A stretch of DNA of 64,000 nucleotides from Candidatus Omnitrophota bacterium (lineage in GTDB: Bacteria; Omnitrophota; Gorgyraeia; 2-02-FULL-51-18), in assembly GCA_022072175.1 (NCBI GenBank), contig JAJVIE010000001.1:122718-186717 (forward strand), given 5' to 3'. Each line of letters begins with the position of its first letter. Position 1 is the first letter of the stretch. The translations under genes were made by a program, and so were the position numbers. A model generated the notes under the pieces. The model did no database searches. It was not told where the DNA came from and was given only the letters and a program-made list of their open reading frames with translations. Shown here one piece after another: positions 35,296-44,212 of this stretch.

Positions 35296-36059
35296 CGGAG
35301 CGCCTCCAGCACCGCCCGGGCGCTCAGGCCCTGAGCGCGTCCTTGCAGTTGCGCACGTCCGTTCTTGAGCACCACCACGCGGTCGGCCAGACGCAGTCCC
35401 AGCTCCACATCGTGCGTCGTGATCACGAACCCGACGCCTTGTCCCGCCAGTCCCTTGACCATCTCGAGCACTTCTTCGGCCGTCACCGGATCGAGCTGGG
35501 AGACGAACTCGTCCGCCAGCACGATGTCCGGCTCGCCCATGAGCGCCCGGGCGATGGCCACGCGCTGTCTCTCGCCTCCGCTGAGCGTCGAGACCCGCCG
35601 GGTGCTCTTGCCCGACAGACCCAGTCCGACCAGGAGCGTCCGGGCCTTGTTCTCCTCGACCGCACCGAACAGGCCCAACGTCGAACGCAGGGCGTTGAGG
35701 CGGCCCAGAGCGCCGACGAGCACGTTCTCGAGCACGCTCGTGGAGCGCACCAGCCCCAGGGTCTGAGGGATATAGGCCAGGCGGGTACCCTCGCGGCGGC
35801 CCTCCACCGTCCCGGCCTGCGGCTTCAAGAGTCCCGCCAACAGACGCAGCAGTGTGGTCTTGCCACTGCCGCTGCGTCCGAGCACGACGACGACCTCTCC
35901 GGCGCTCACGCTCAACGACACACCGTCCACCACCTCGGGTCTGCGGCCGGCGTAGGCGTAGCGCAGTTCACGCGCGGACACCCGCCGCGCCCCGCTCCCG
36001 GCGGAGCCGTGGGATTCCGGTGGAAGTACGACGTTGAGGGATGGAGCGTGGGAACTCAT
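35292..36059 (-). CDS. ABC transporter ATPase, PhnC-like
   Basis: The 255-residue ATPase has Walker A LGRSGSGKTTLL, signature LSGGERQRVA, Walker B DIVLADEF and the switch His in ITTHDVE. It overlaps both neighbours by four bases, so it is co-translated with the PhnD-like and PhnE-like genes. The N-terminal 25 residues are an extra, low-complexity extension. Confidence 0.9.
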   Translation of the reverse strand: MSSHAPSLNVVLPPESHGSAGSGARRVSARELRYAYAGRRPEVVDGVSLSVSAGEVVVVLGRSGSGKTTLLRLLAGLLKPQAGTVEGRREGTRLAYIPQTLGLVRSTSVLENVLVGALGRLNALRSTLGLFGAVEENKARTLLVGLGLSGKSTRRVSTLSGGERQRVAIARALMGEPDIVLADEFVSQLDPVTAEEVLEMVKGLAGQGVGFVITTHDVELGLRLADRVVVLKNGRAQLQGRAQGLSARAVLEALR

Positions 36060-36988
36060 TTCTTGTCTTGATACTCCAGGCCGGTGGTCAGGAGCATCGC
36101 GCCGAGACCCTCCAGATGTTCGGCTCCGCGCCGCTCGAACCTCACGAAGATCCCCGAGACGAACTTGCGCATGAGGTCCCTGCGTTCGGGCGTCCCCAGC
36201 GCTTCCAGCGCGCTCACCAGACGTTCGCGACGGTCGGCGTCGAGCTCCTTGGCCACGACCACCGCGTGCGACGGGATGGGGCCCTGCTTGTCGATGACAC
36301 GTGTGTGACCGAGCACCTCTTCGTACAGCGTCTGCGGCACATCCCCCGCGATGAGGCCGACGTCGGCCTGTCCGGATTTGAGCGCCTCATAGGCCTGCGC
36401 GTAGCCGCCGGCCATGAGCGCCTCGGAGAAGTACGTCTTGGGATCGGCGGGACCGCTGTCCGGCCGCGCGACGTAGCCGAGCTCCACCAGACGCGCCAGA
36501 GGCGCCACGTAGCCGGAGGTGGACAGCGGGCTCGAGAACGCGGCTTTCTTGCCCTTGAGCTGGCCGAGGTCCGTGTAGGGGCTGGCCGTTGGCACGACCC
36601 AGTACGAATAGTAGTACGGCTGTTCGGCCTTCTGTCCGTCGATGATCACCTCGCGCACTTCGGCGAGCACCACCTGTGCGGCGGCTTTCTGCTGGGCCAG
36701 CAGAGCGGGCCAGGCGCTCATGAACGCCGCGTCCGCGTGCCCGAAACGCAGCGCTTCCACCACCCCGGCGTAGCTGGTCGGGAACGTGATCTCGACGTCC
36801 TGTCCCAACGCCTCCTCGAGATAGCGCTCGAGCTCGACAGCGCCGTCAGCGAGCTTCTCGGGCGTGGAGGTCGGTTGGACGGCGATGACGAGTTTCGTGC
36901 GGGGCTCCGCGGACGACGCCGGATGAGCGGTGCCGAGCACCAGAGCGGACATGAGCGGCAGAGCGCCGGCCCAACGTAGTCTGACCAT
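36056..36988 (-). CDS. Periplasmic binding protein, PhnD-like
   Basis: The 310-residue protein has a Sec signal ending PASSA and the PhnD-type fold markers LVIAVQPTSTPEKLADGAVE, DAAFMSAWPALL, KGKKAAFSSPLSTSGYVAP and AGDVPQ. The start at 36988 has AAGGAG upstream. Classical PhnD proteins bind phosphonates; several homologues bind other anions. Standing inside a Fur-controlled TonB cluster, it may bind an iron-related or other trace ligand. No ligand residues can be assigned with confidence. Confidence 0.82.
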   Translation of the reverse strand: MVRLRWAGALPLMSALVLGTAHPASSAEPRTKLVIAVQPTSTPEKLADGAVELERYLEEALGQDVEITFPTSYAGVVEALRFGHADAAFMSAWPALLAQQKAAAQVVLAEVREVIIDGQKAEQPYYYSYWVVPTASPYTDLGQLKGKKAAFSSPLSTSGYVAPLARLVELGYVARPDSGPADPKTYFSEALMAGGYAQAYEALKSGQADVGLIAGDVPQTLYEEVLGHTRVIDKQGPIPSHAVVVAKELDADRRERLVSALEALGTPERRDLMRKFVSGIFVRFERRGAEHLEGLGAMLLTTGLEYQDKK

Positions 36989-36999
36989 GGGATCTCTCC

Positions 37000-37458
37000 T
37001 TAAGCTTGGACCTTGCCGTCGAGAGGCAACACGAACTCGACGGGGTGCCATTCGTCGCCCTTGCGGGCGGCGATGACGATGTGGATGGTATCGGAGACCA
37101 CCGGCGGGAACTGCGCCGTGTAGTGCGTGCCGTCCGTTGACGGCGTCCAATCACCTCGCAGCGGGTACTCCCCGTCCGGACACAGCGTCCAACGCACGTT
37201 GACGGGCCCCGCGCTCATCGGCTGGGCGTTGTGGTCGTACAGATAGAGCTTCCAGGCTCCGTCCCGGGACAGGAGGAGCTCATAGTGGTAGATATCCGCG
37301 GCGTCGGCGAAGTACCCGCCGTGGGAGGCCTTGTGGCGCTCTCCGTGCTCTTCGGTGTGCTCGACGTCCTCCTCGGCACGGGACACCGGAGCGGACAAGA
37401 GGACGAGCGCGGCGACGGACAGCACGACGGACGGACGGCCCAGGACGGTCTTAAGCAT
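37000..37458 (-). CDS. Exported His-rich protein of the uptake cluster
   Basis: This 152-residue protein has a signal peptide ending PVSRA, then a His/Glu run (HTEEHGERHKASHGG) and a beta-rich domain beginning IYHYELLLSRDGAWKLYLYD. The HGG plus YELL.LYLYD pattern is seen in periplasmic metal-handling proteins and RND adaptor extensions. It overlaps tonB by eight bases and precedes the PhnD-like gene by 11, so it probably handles the cargo, most likely a metal, in the periplasm. No named family is claimed. Confidence 0.6.
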   Translation of the reverse strand: MLKTVLGRPSVVLSVAALVLLSAPVSRAEEDVEHTEEHGERHKASHGGYFADAADIYHYELLLSRDGAWKLYLYDHNAQPMSAGPVNVRWTLCPDGEYPLRGDWTPSTDGTHYTAQFPPVVSDTIHIVIAARKGDEWHPVEFVLPLDGKVQA

Positions 37459-38224
37459 CGAGCGTGAACCTCACGGGGATATCGGCTTGGGACGATACCG
37501 GCAGACCCCCGAGGGTCGCCGGTCTGAACTTCCAGTTCTTCACCGCGCGGAGCGCCGACTGGTCCAGACGCTCGTAGCCGGAAGTGCTCTTGATCCGCAC
37601 GCTCTGTGCGCGGCCTTTGGCGTCGATGTCGGCGCTCAAGATCACGAGACCCTGTTCACCGGCCCGGCGGCTGGCCTCCGGATACGCCGGAGGAGGATTC
37701 TTGAGATAGTGCGGCTGAGCGCCGTGCACGATAGCTCCGGTAGCGCGCGCGGTCGTCGCGTCACGACCCGCGATGGGCGCACTGCCATCACCGTACACAC
37801 CATCGGCCGACACGGCGCGCAGGACCGGCTGTTCGGTCGGTAGTGCCGGCGGCGCGGGGCTGAGTACGGCCGCGGCGGGTTCCGGTTCGGGTAGAGCGAT
37901 CGCTTCGGGTTCGGGTTGTGTCGCGGGGGGCGCCGGGACAGGCTGAGGCACGGACTCGACGACGGCCTCGGGCTCGAGCGTCGGCGCCGGCGCGGCGATC
38001 AGGTCCACCTCAAGTCCGTTGCCGCCCAGGTCCAGCCCGTACTGCGCCTTCTCGGTCAACAGCCCCGCGCCGCCGGCCAGGAGCGCCAGGTGCAGGACCG
38101 CGGCCGTACCCAGGCCGATCCAGCGGTCACGGCGCACCGACAGGCGCTCCTCGGGCGTCCACACGCTGTCCGAGGACGCTCTGCGGATCGCTTCCATGTC
38201 GCTTTCGAGATGGATCGGTGTCAC
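37451..38224 (-). CDS. tonB: TonB energy-transducing protein
   Basis: The 257-residue protein has one membrane helix (about residues 35-58), a Pro/Ala/Glu-rich spacer and the TonB C-domain GLVILSADIDAKGRAQSVRI ending FRPATLGGLPV and VRFTLDA. It overlaps exbD by four bases. It should carry proton-motive energy from ExbBD to the receptor encoded at the head of the cluster. Confidence 0.9.
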   Translation of the reverse strand: MTPIHLESDMEAIRRASSDSVWTPEERLSVRRDRWIGLGTAAVLHLALLAGGAGLLTEKAQYGLDLGGNGLEVDLIAAPAPTLEPEAVVESVPQPVPAPPATQPEPEAIALPEPEPAAAVLSPAPPALPTEQPVLRAVSADGVYGDGSAPIAGRDATTARATGAIVHGAQPHYLKNPPPAYPEASRRAGEQGLVILSADIDAKGRAQSVRIKSTSGYERLDQSALRAVKNWKFRPATLGGLPVSSQADIPVRFTLDA

Positions 38225-38658
38225 CGGGTCTCCACGCTGGCCGTCTTGTCCGCGCGCGTCCGCACCGCGATCTTGTGGACGCCCACCGCCCTCGCCTCAT
38301 CGAGCACACGCACGACCGCCCCGTACGGGGCCTCTTCGTCACCGTGCAGGACCACGCGGGGGTCGCCGACCTTCTTGAGCTCGGCCAGACGCGCTCCGAC
38401 CTCGTCGGCCGATACCGCTTCCTTACCGAAGTACACCGTGCCGTCGGCCGACACGGTCACCTGCACGTACTCCTGGGCGTCCTTGGTCGCGGTCTTCTCG
38501 GCGGTCTGCGCCACGGGCAGGCGTACCGGGATCCCCTGGTTCTTCACCATCGACATCGACACCATCACGAACGTCGCCAGCAGGAAGAACACGATGTCGA
38601 TCAGCGGAATGATCTCGATGCGTGCCTTGCGCGAGGCGATCGGCGAAGGGATCCTCAT
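38221..38658 (-). CDS. exbD: ExbD biopolymer transport protein
   Basis: The 145-residue protein has an N-terminal membrane helix with the essential Asp in IEIIPLIDIVFFLLATFVM and a periplasmic domain. It overlaps exbB and tonB by four bases on each side. It partners ExbB as the proton-driven stator. Confidence 0.93.
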   Translation of the reverse strand: MRIPSPIASRKARIEIIPLIDIVFFLLATFVMVSMSMVKNQGIPVRLPVAQTAEKTATKDAQEYVQVTVSADGTVYFGKEAVSADEVGARLAELKKVGDPRVVLHGDEEAPYGAVVRVLDEARAVGVHKIAVRTRADKTASVETR

Positions 38659-39266
38659 ACGTGGTACTTCTCCGGTTGGACCAGGAGGAGCTCCAGACGG
38701 TTGGAAGCGTCCTCGATCTCATGACGCGCTTCCTCGATGCGGGCGTTGAGGAAGTTGAACGGGATCAGCGCCACGATCGCGATGCCCAGACCGAAGGCCG
38801 TCGCGATGAGCGCCTCGGCGATGCCGCCGGTGATCACCGCCGGAGCGTCCAGCTCGGCTCCGCCCAAGAGGCCGAAGGACCGGATCATGCCCGTCACCGT
38901 GCCCAAGAGACCCAACAGCGGCGAGAGCGTGATCGCCGTATCGAGGACGGCCGCGCCCTGCGAGTAGCGCTTGAGCTCACGCCCGGCGGCGGCCACCAGA
39001 GCGTTGGAGAACGAGCGGTGACGCTGAGACAGGCCGTAAGAGAGCGTACGCACGACATAGTCCCTGGACCCGGCTCCGGCGGCGGCGGCCGCGTCCAGCT
39101 CGCCGCGCTCGGCCAGCGCGAAGAGGCGCTCGAGGGCCGCCGCGTCCCGGCGGCGGCTCTCGCGCACCATGAAGATCACCCGCTCCAGCACCACCCCAAG
39201 CGTCAGCACCGAGACCGCCAACAGCGGCCACATGATCGGACCGCCTTTCTCGAACAACGTCAGCAT
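38655..39266 (-). CDS. exbB: ExbB/MotA/TolQ-type proton channel protein
   Basis: This 203-residue protein has the ExbB core: ITLSPLLGLLGTVTGMIRSF and AEALIATAFGLGIAIVALIPFN, with three membrane helices. AAGGAG lies upstream of the ATG at 39266. It is the first gene after the receptor, 38 bases downstream of the receptor stop. Confidence 0.93.
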   Translation of the reverse strand: MLTLFEKGGPIMWPLLAVSVLTLGVVLERVIFMVRESRRRDAAALERLFALAERGELDAAAAAGAGSRDYVVRTLSYGLSQRHRSFSNALVAAAGRELKRYSQGAAVLDTAITLSPLLGLLGTVTGMIRSFGLLGGAELDAPAVITGGIAEALIATAFGLGIAIVALIPFNFLNARIEEARHEIEDASNRLELLLVQPEKYHV

Positions 39267-39304
39267 ATCCTCGCTCCTTGTGTCGGCGGTGCGGCGCCCG
39301 GGGA

Positions 39305-41413
39305 CTAGCCCCAGATCACACGCACGCCCGCGTAATAGTTGCGTCCGTCGGACGGGTCGATCCCGTCACCGCGGACCCTCGAGAAGTAATCCTCGTCGAA
39401 CAGGTTGTTGACGCCGCCGAACACGCTCACGTTCGGACCCCAGAGCTTGAGCTCCGTCATCAGGTCCCACACCTTGTACGACGGGATGTAGCGCGTCGAG
39501 GTGTTGTTGTCGTCGGCGTAGTGGTCGTCGGAGAACGTCCCGCCCAGACGGACCTTCACGAGGTCCTTGTGGCGGTATTCCACTCCGGTCTTCAGCAGAT
39601 AGTCCGGAGCGTACTGCGGTGTCTTGCCCTTGTTGGGTCCGCCGACGAACTCCGCGTCCAGAGCCATCCCGCCGGCGAAGATCCCCAGCTGACCGAAGCT
39701 CTCACCGTAGCTGCTGCCGGTCCAGTTGTCCCACAGACGGACCAGGTCCTGTTCGGCGAAGAGCTCGACGCCCGTGTGCTCGGCATCGCCCACGTTCTGC
39801 ACGGAGCTCTGTCCGTTGACCGTCGCGCTGCCGATCTGATCGTCAAAGGCCAGGAAGAACCAGCTGACGTCCCAGCGCAAGCCCTGTTGAGGCAGGTCGC
39901 CCTTGAGCCCGAGGTCCGTCTGCCACGAACGCCCGGCCTGCAGGTCGGTGTTGACCACCTGGTTGGTGCCCGAAGGCACGGCCTGTGTGAAGATCTTGGG
40001 ACGGTACCCCTGCGAGAAGTTCGCGTACACGTCCATCTCGTCGGTCACCTCGTAATTGACGCCGACACCGGCCAACGGCTCGAGGTCGTACTCGTTCTCA
40101 TCGGCCAGGGGCACGGCGGTCTTGTCGAGGTTGACGTGCTCGACCACATCCTGCCAGATGTTCTCCAGACGCACCGACGGAGTGATCGAAAGACGGCCCA
40201 GCTTGAAGAGGTTTTCGGCGAACACGGACAGGTAGTCCGTCGTCCGGTCAGTGTCCTTGCGGAGACTGCCATCCTCAGCGTCCGCGGTCGTCCCGCGGCT
40301 GTCGGTGCGCGGCGAGTCGGTGTGATGATACGTCACCCCGGCCGTGAGCGTATGCCCCTCGTGACCGAGCGCGTCATAGTCGCGGCGGACGCGGATATCG
40401 GCCCCGCCGGTATAGAACTCCTGTGACTCGATGTCGTTGGTCGAAGCGGTCGCTCCGGTCGGGGCCGTACCGAACCCTCCGCCCCGCTGACGCCAACTCA
40501 GACGCTCGTAGTAGACGCCGTAGACCTTGGCGTCGAGCTGAGTGGCCTCGGAAAGGTCTTTCTCGAGACCGCCGGTCAGCGAGTACCGGTTGAGTTCGAA
40601 TCTGTCGATCAGCTTGGTCGACACGCTCGGATCGAGATCGAACTGTGCGCGGGTCAGACCGCCGGGCTCGCCGTGCGTTTCCTCATAAGCGTCGAAGATC
40701 AGTGTCCAACGGGTCTGGGCGTCCTGCTCGTACACGGCCTTGGCGCCGCCGTAGAGCACGTCGAACTGGCTGTTGAACTGCCTGAAACCCTGCCCCTGCC
40801 GGTGATGGAGATACGCGTAGTAACCCAGATCACCCTGAGTGCCCGAAAGCGACGTGTAGTGCGAGTACAGGTCGTGACTGCCCCAGCTGTTCTCCGTCTC
40901 GATGCGCAGAGGAGAACCGTCGTACGGATCCCTGGTCACGAAGTTCAGCGCGCCGCCCGGCTGAGGGCCGTACAACAGTGAAGCGCCGCCCTTGACGAAA
41001 TCGATATGGTCGATCACTTGTGTCGGAGGCACGTAGTAGGCCTCGGGATAGCCCACCATGTCCGCGGTGATCGGCACGCCGTCCTTGAGGACCTGTATGA
41101 ACTGCGCGCGATTGGGGTCGAGGCCGCGGTAACCGACACTGAACAGCGGTGTCGACTCCTCGCTCAGGAGCAGTCCCGGGGTCTTTTGCAGGACCTGTCT
41201 GTAGTTGCTGTTGATGATCGTCGGAGCGGCGTCCAGATCGATGACCTCGGTCTTCTTGCCCGAGTAGATCTTGGTGCCTTCGACCGCGGGTTTGGTCGTC
41301 ACTTCCTGGGTCCCCTTGACGACGACCTCGCCGAGCTGGGTCGTCTGTGCCGCCTGCGCGGCGGGCAGGGACCCGAGGGTCCCGAGCAATACTGTCGCGA
41401 TGAGCTTCTTCAT
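39305..41413 (-). CDS. TonB-dependent outer-membrane receptor (FecA-like)
   Basis: The 702-residue protein has a signal peptide (MKKLIATVLLGTLGSLPAAQA) and a TonB-box region (TTQLGEVVVKGTQE). A plug domain follows (NYRQVLQKTPGLLLSEEST, FIQVLKDGVP, VKGGASLLYGPQPGGALNFVT), then a beta barrel ending in an aromatic residue (VIWG). The plug resembles FecA-type iron receptors. AAGGA precedes the ATG at 41413. It lies 93 bases after hemP and before exbB, inside the Fur-box-controlled run, so it likely imports a ferric chelate or heme. Confidence 0.9.
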   Translation of the reverse strand: MKKLIATVLLGTLGSLPAAQAAQTTQLGEVVVKGTQEVTTKPAVEGTKIYSGKKTEVIDLDAAPTIINSNYRQVLQKTPGLLLSEESTPLFSVGYRGLDPNRAQFIQVLKDGVPITADMVGYPEAYYVPPTQVIDHIDFVKGGASLLYGPQPGGALNFVTRDPYDGSPLRIETENSWGSHDLYSHYTSLSGTQGDLGYYAYLHHRQGQGFRQFNSQFDVLYGGAKAVYEQDAQTRWTLIFDAYEETHGEPGGLTRAQFDLDPSVSTKLIDRFELNRYSLTGGLEKDLSEATQLDAKVYGVYYERLSWRQRGGGFGTAPTGATASTNDIESQEFYTGGADIRVRRDYDALGHEGHTLTAGVTYHHTDSPRTDSRGTTADAEDGSLRKDTDRTTDYLSVFAENLFKLGRLSITPSVRLENIWQDVVEHVNLDKTAVPLADENEYDLEPLAGVGVNYEVTDEMDVYANFSQGYRPKIFTQAVPSGTNQVVNTDLQAGRSWQTDLGLKGDLPQQGLRWDVSWFFLAFDDQIGSATVNGQSSVQNVGDAEHTGVELFAEQDLVRLWDNWTGSSYGESFGQLGIFAGGMALDAEFVGGPNKGKTPQYAPDYLLKTGVEYRHKDLVKVRLGGTFSDDHYADDNNTSTRYIPSYKVWDLMTELKLWGPNVSVFGGVNNLFDEDYFSRVRGDGIDPSDGRNYYAGVRVIWG

Positions 41414-41506
41414 GGCTATCCTTGGATGAGCACGATCGATAGCGCTAGGTACTTGAGATTCGATCCCCGCGGCCCATCCCTGGCGTGCTTTTGACCGCAT
41501 GGACGT

Positions 41507-41674
41507 CTACTTGTTGAGGATCAGCTTGCCCTGACGCGTGATCAGGAGACGGTACAGATGTCCCTCGTGGGAGATCTGCACCATCCGGCCGCCCTCGAAA
41601 AGCACCGCCGACTCCCACGTTTTGACATGGGAGGCGGGGTTCACAGCGTTCTGTTGAGAATCAGTCTCACTCAT
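41507..41674 (-). CDS. hemP: Hemin uptake protein HemP
   Basis: The 55-residue protein ends SAVLFEGGRMVQISHEGHLY and LLITRQGKLILNK, the full conserved core of HemP/HmuP. HemP is needed for normal heme-uptake gene expression in several Gram-negatives. The ATG at 41674 is preferred over a TTG at 41713 because the added residues lie in the operator. It heads the TonB receptor cluster. Confidence 0.9.
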   Translation of the reverse strand: MSETDSQQNAVNPASHVKTWESAVLFEGGRMVQISHEGHLYRLLITRQGKLILNK

Positions 41675-41729
41675 AGTTGTTAAAAAAGGAGATTTGTTGA
41701 GAACAAATCTCAATTGAGAGTCTATCTCA
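41655..41729 (-). promoter_or_regulatory. Three Fur-type boxes over the hemP start
   Basis: The motif TGAGA-N5-TCTCA occurs at 41655-41669, 41698-41712 and 41715-41729. It matches the TGAGAAT-N-ATTCTCA form of the Fur box in its outer arms. The middle box is part of a perfect 10-3-10 inverted repeat (41689-41711) and the third of TTGAGA-N5-TCTCAA (41714-41730). One box lies inside the first hemP codons. Under iron sufficiency bound Fur would shut the cluster. Confidence 0.75.
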
Positions 41730-41777
41730 AGTACAGATCAGCTGTCAACCTCTGTTTACAGTCGACGGGCCGGAGGA

Positions 41778-42380
41778 TCAGCTCGGCGGGGTGCCTTTCC
41801 AGATGGAGAGGATGTCGAGGATGCCGATGCGGATGAGCATGACGCCGATCGCGCCGAGGAAGAGGCTCATGATCTTGGAGAGCGTGTGCGACCCGGCCTC
41901 CCCCAGGAGGCGCGAGAGCTTCCCCGCGAAGCTCAACACCAGACCGCACAGCAGGATGTTGGCCGTGACGGACACGAGCGTCGGTCCGAGACCAAAGGAA
42001 TTGAGCAGGATCAGCGACGTGGTCAGCACGGCGGGCCCCACGATGAGCGGCACCGCCAAGGGCACCACGCCCAGGGTCTCCTCCGGCACGATGGACCGCT
42101 TGGAGAACGACAGGAGGTCCCGGATGGAGATGATGAAGAGGATCGCGCCGCCCGCGACAAGGAAGTCATTGATCGTGATGCCGAGCCAGTCGAACACCAG
42201 CCGCCCGAGCACCAGGAACGCGATGGCCACCACCAGCGCCGTCACCGTGGACTCGCGCACGAGCTTCAAGCGGCTCTTGTCGTCCATCCCCTGCGTCAGC
42301 CCGAGGAACACCGGCAGCATACCGACGGCATCAACGGCCACGAAGATCGGGACAAAGGCGAGGAAATAGTTCCTAAGCAT
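41778..42380 (-). CDS. MarC family integral membrane protein
   Basis: The 200-residue protein has six membrane segments and the UPF0056/MarC signatures FVAVDAVGMLPVFLGLT and VPLAVPLIVGPAVLTTSLIL. Its biological role is unsettled; it was once linked to multiple antibiotic resistance. The start overlaps the upstream MFS gene by eight bases. Confidence 0.88.
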   Translation of the reverse strand: MLRNYFLAFVPIFVAVDAVGMLPVFLGLTQGMDDKSRLKLVRESTVTALVVAIAFLVLGRLVFDWLGITINDFLVAGGAILFIISIRDLLSFSKRSIVPEETLGVVPLAVPLIVGPAVLTTSLILLNSFGLGPTLVSVTANILLCGLVLSFAGKLSRLLGEAGSHTLSKIMSLFLGAIGVMLIRIGILDILSIWKGTPPS

Positions 42381-43629
42381 AAGCCTCCTTCTTGCGCACG
42401 TCGATCAGGCGTCCCCCGAGGAAATGCGCGGTGGCGACCCTCGCCGCACAGGATAACAAAAACAGCGTCAGATAACTATAACCCTGGAAAGCCGGCAGAC
42501 GGTAGTGCAGCCAGCCGCCGATCAGCGCGCCGATGAAAGCCGGCAGGTGGTTCATCACGTTGATGTACGCCAGGGCGCGGATGCGTCTTTCGGCGGGCAC
42601 GGCCTCCATGACGTAGTTGGTCATGAGCAGGGTGTAGCCGCCCCACACCGCCCCGGCGAACACCTGCACGAAGAACAGGTACACCGGCTGGCGCGACACC
42701 ATCCACAAGAGAGGCACCAGCGCGATGCCCCAGGCGGCCTTGCGCATGAAGCGGATGTTGCCCCCCAGGTCCCCGTACTTGCCCCAGATCCACTGGAAGA
42801 GGAAGTTGGCCGTCGTCGCCGTCGTCACCACGAACATGTACGTGCCGTAGCCGAACCCCAGATCCCGCAGGATGAACACCGACAGCACCGCCCCCGACAG
42901 GTGCACGGACAGGCTCATCGCCGCCACGAACCACACGAAGCGCCTGAAACCCGGGATGCTCCGGTCGCGCACGAACTCCCACAAGCTGAAATACACGTCG
43001 TGCGAGGTGTGCCTGGGCGGCTCGTACATGCGCCGCAGGCACGTCCAGGCGTACAGTCGGCACAACATCGCGAACACGAAGATCAGCGTGAACCCGCTCA
43101 GGCTCTGTTTGCCGAACGCGTCCAGCACCAGGCCCGCGAGCACGGACACCGTGACCATCACGATGCCCTGCAGGCGGTTGCGCCAGCCGAAGTAGCGGCC
43201 GCGCTTGAGCACCGGCACGTAGTCCGAGATCAGACTCTGCCAGGCCGGCACGCCGAAAGCCGCCAGGCAGTGGTACAGCGTCAGAGCGCCCGCCAGGAGG
43301 TACGGCATCCACGATTCGCGGCCGAGCGCGCGAGCCGTGTACGGCAGGGTGATGATCGGCACCCAGGCCAGCACGTGGAAGAACACCACCCGCCGGATCA
43401 GCCCCATGCGCGAGCCGATGCGCTGGGTCACCGAGGCCGAGCGGATCTGCACGATCACCGACACCAACAGCGGGAACGTCGACAGGAAGGCCACCAGCGA
43501 CGTGCTCGCGCCGAGCGCGATCGCGTACGCCACGAAGTACGCCTCGACGCCGAGCATCATCGCCGTGAAGAGCCCGTCGAGGATGGAGTAGTAGAGACTG
43601 CGCCGGACGGCGCCTTTCTCGAACGTCAT
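42373..43629 (-). CDS. Major facilitator superfamily transporter
   Basis: This 418-residue protein has about twelve membrane segments. The start MTFEKGAVRRSLYYSILDG (43629) is chosen; the 42 residues upstream are Arg/Pro-rich and antisense-like. Trp- and Tyr-rich loops such as YFGWRNRLQG place it among MFS permeases without a clear substrate. It follows the TlpA-like gene by 16 bases and overlaps marC. Confidence 0.8.
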   Translation of the reverse strand: MTFEKGAVRRSLYYSILDGLFTAMMLGVEAYFVAYAIALGASTSLVAFLSTFPLLVSVIVQIRSASVTQRIGSRMGLIRRVVFFHVLAWVPIITLPYTARALGRESWMPYLLAGALTLYHCLAAFGVPAWQSLISDYVPVLKRGRYFGWRNRLQGIVMVTVSVLAGLVLDAFGKQSLSGFTLIFVFAMLCRLYAWTCLRRMYEPPRHTSHDVYFSLWEFVRDRSIPGFRRFVWFVAAMSLSVHLSGAVLSVFILRDLGFGYGTYMFVVTTATTANFLFQWIWGKYGDLGGNIRFMRKAAWGIALVPLLWMVSRQPVYLFFVQVFAGAVWGGYTLLMTNYVMEAVPAERRIRALAYINVMNHLPAFIGALIGGWLHYRLPAFQGYSYLTLFLLSCAARVATAHFLGGRLIDVRKKEAYA

Positions 43630-43645
43630 GCGGGGGTCGGGTCTG

Positions 43646-44212
43646 TTAGAGGAACTCGACTTCGGTCTTGGGGGCCGGAGGCGCCGGATCGGGCGCTTCG
43701 GCAAGGACCCTCTCGACGTCGGCGAAAAGGTCCGGACCCGCGGCGTGGTACTCACCGAGCACCTTGCCGTCGGAGCCGATCAGGTAGCTGGTCGGAATGC
43801 CCACCACACCGTAGCTCTCGGCGACCTTCATGGTCTTGTCGAGCACGATCGGATAGTTGAGACCGTTACGCTCGGCGAACCCTCCGACCTTGCGCGCCGA
43901 CTCACCGATGTCCACACCCAGTACCGTGAAGCCCTTGTCCTTGTACTGCGTCTGCAGGCGGATGAGGTCGGGGATCTCCTCGCGGCACGGCGGGCACCAC
44001 GTGGCCCAAAAGTTGATCAGCACCGCCTTGTGCGAGCCGAGCACGTCCTTGAGCGCGACCTGTCCGCCCGAGAGGTCCTCGAGCGTGAACTGATGCTTCT
44101 CGGCGAGCGTCCCGCTCAACGTCGTGGTCTTGGCCGCGGTCTCGCCGCAGCCCATCAGACCGAACACCGCGCACCACGTCAGCACCCACGCACCCCGCCT
44201 GAGACGATTCAT
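43646..44212 (-). CDS. TlpA-like thiol:disulfide lipoprotein
   Basis: The 188-residue protein has a lipobox (GLMGC) and a thioredoxin fold with the active site WATWCPPCREE and the cis-Pro loop GIPTSYLI. It overlaps the CcdA gene by four bases (ATGA). CcdA would pass electrons from cytoplasmic thioredoxin to this lipoprotein, which then reduces disulfides in cytochrome c maturation or similar. Confidence 0.9.
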   Translation of the reverse strand: MNRLRRGAWVLTWCAVFGLMGCGETAAKTTTLSGTLAEKHQFTLEDLSGGQVALKDVLGSHKAVLINFWATWCPPCREEIPDLIRLQTQYKDKGFTVLGVDIGESARKVGGFAERNGLNYPIVLDKTMKVAESYGVVGIPTSYLIGSDGKVLGEYHAAGPDLFADVERVLAEAPDPAPPAPKTEVEFL

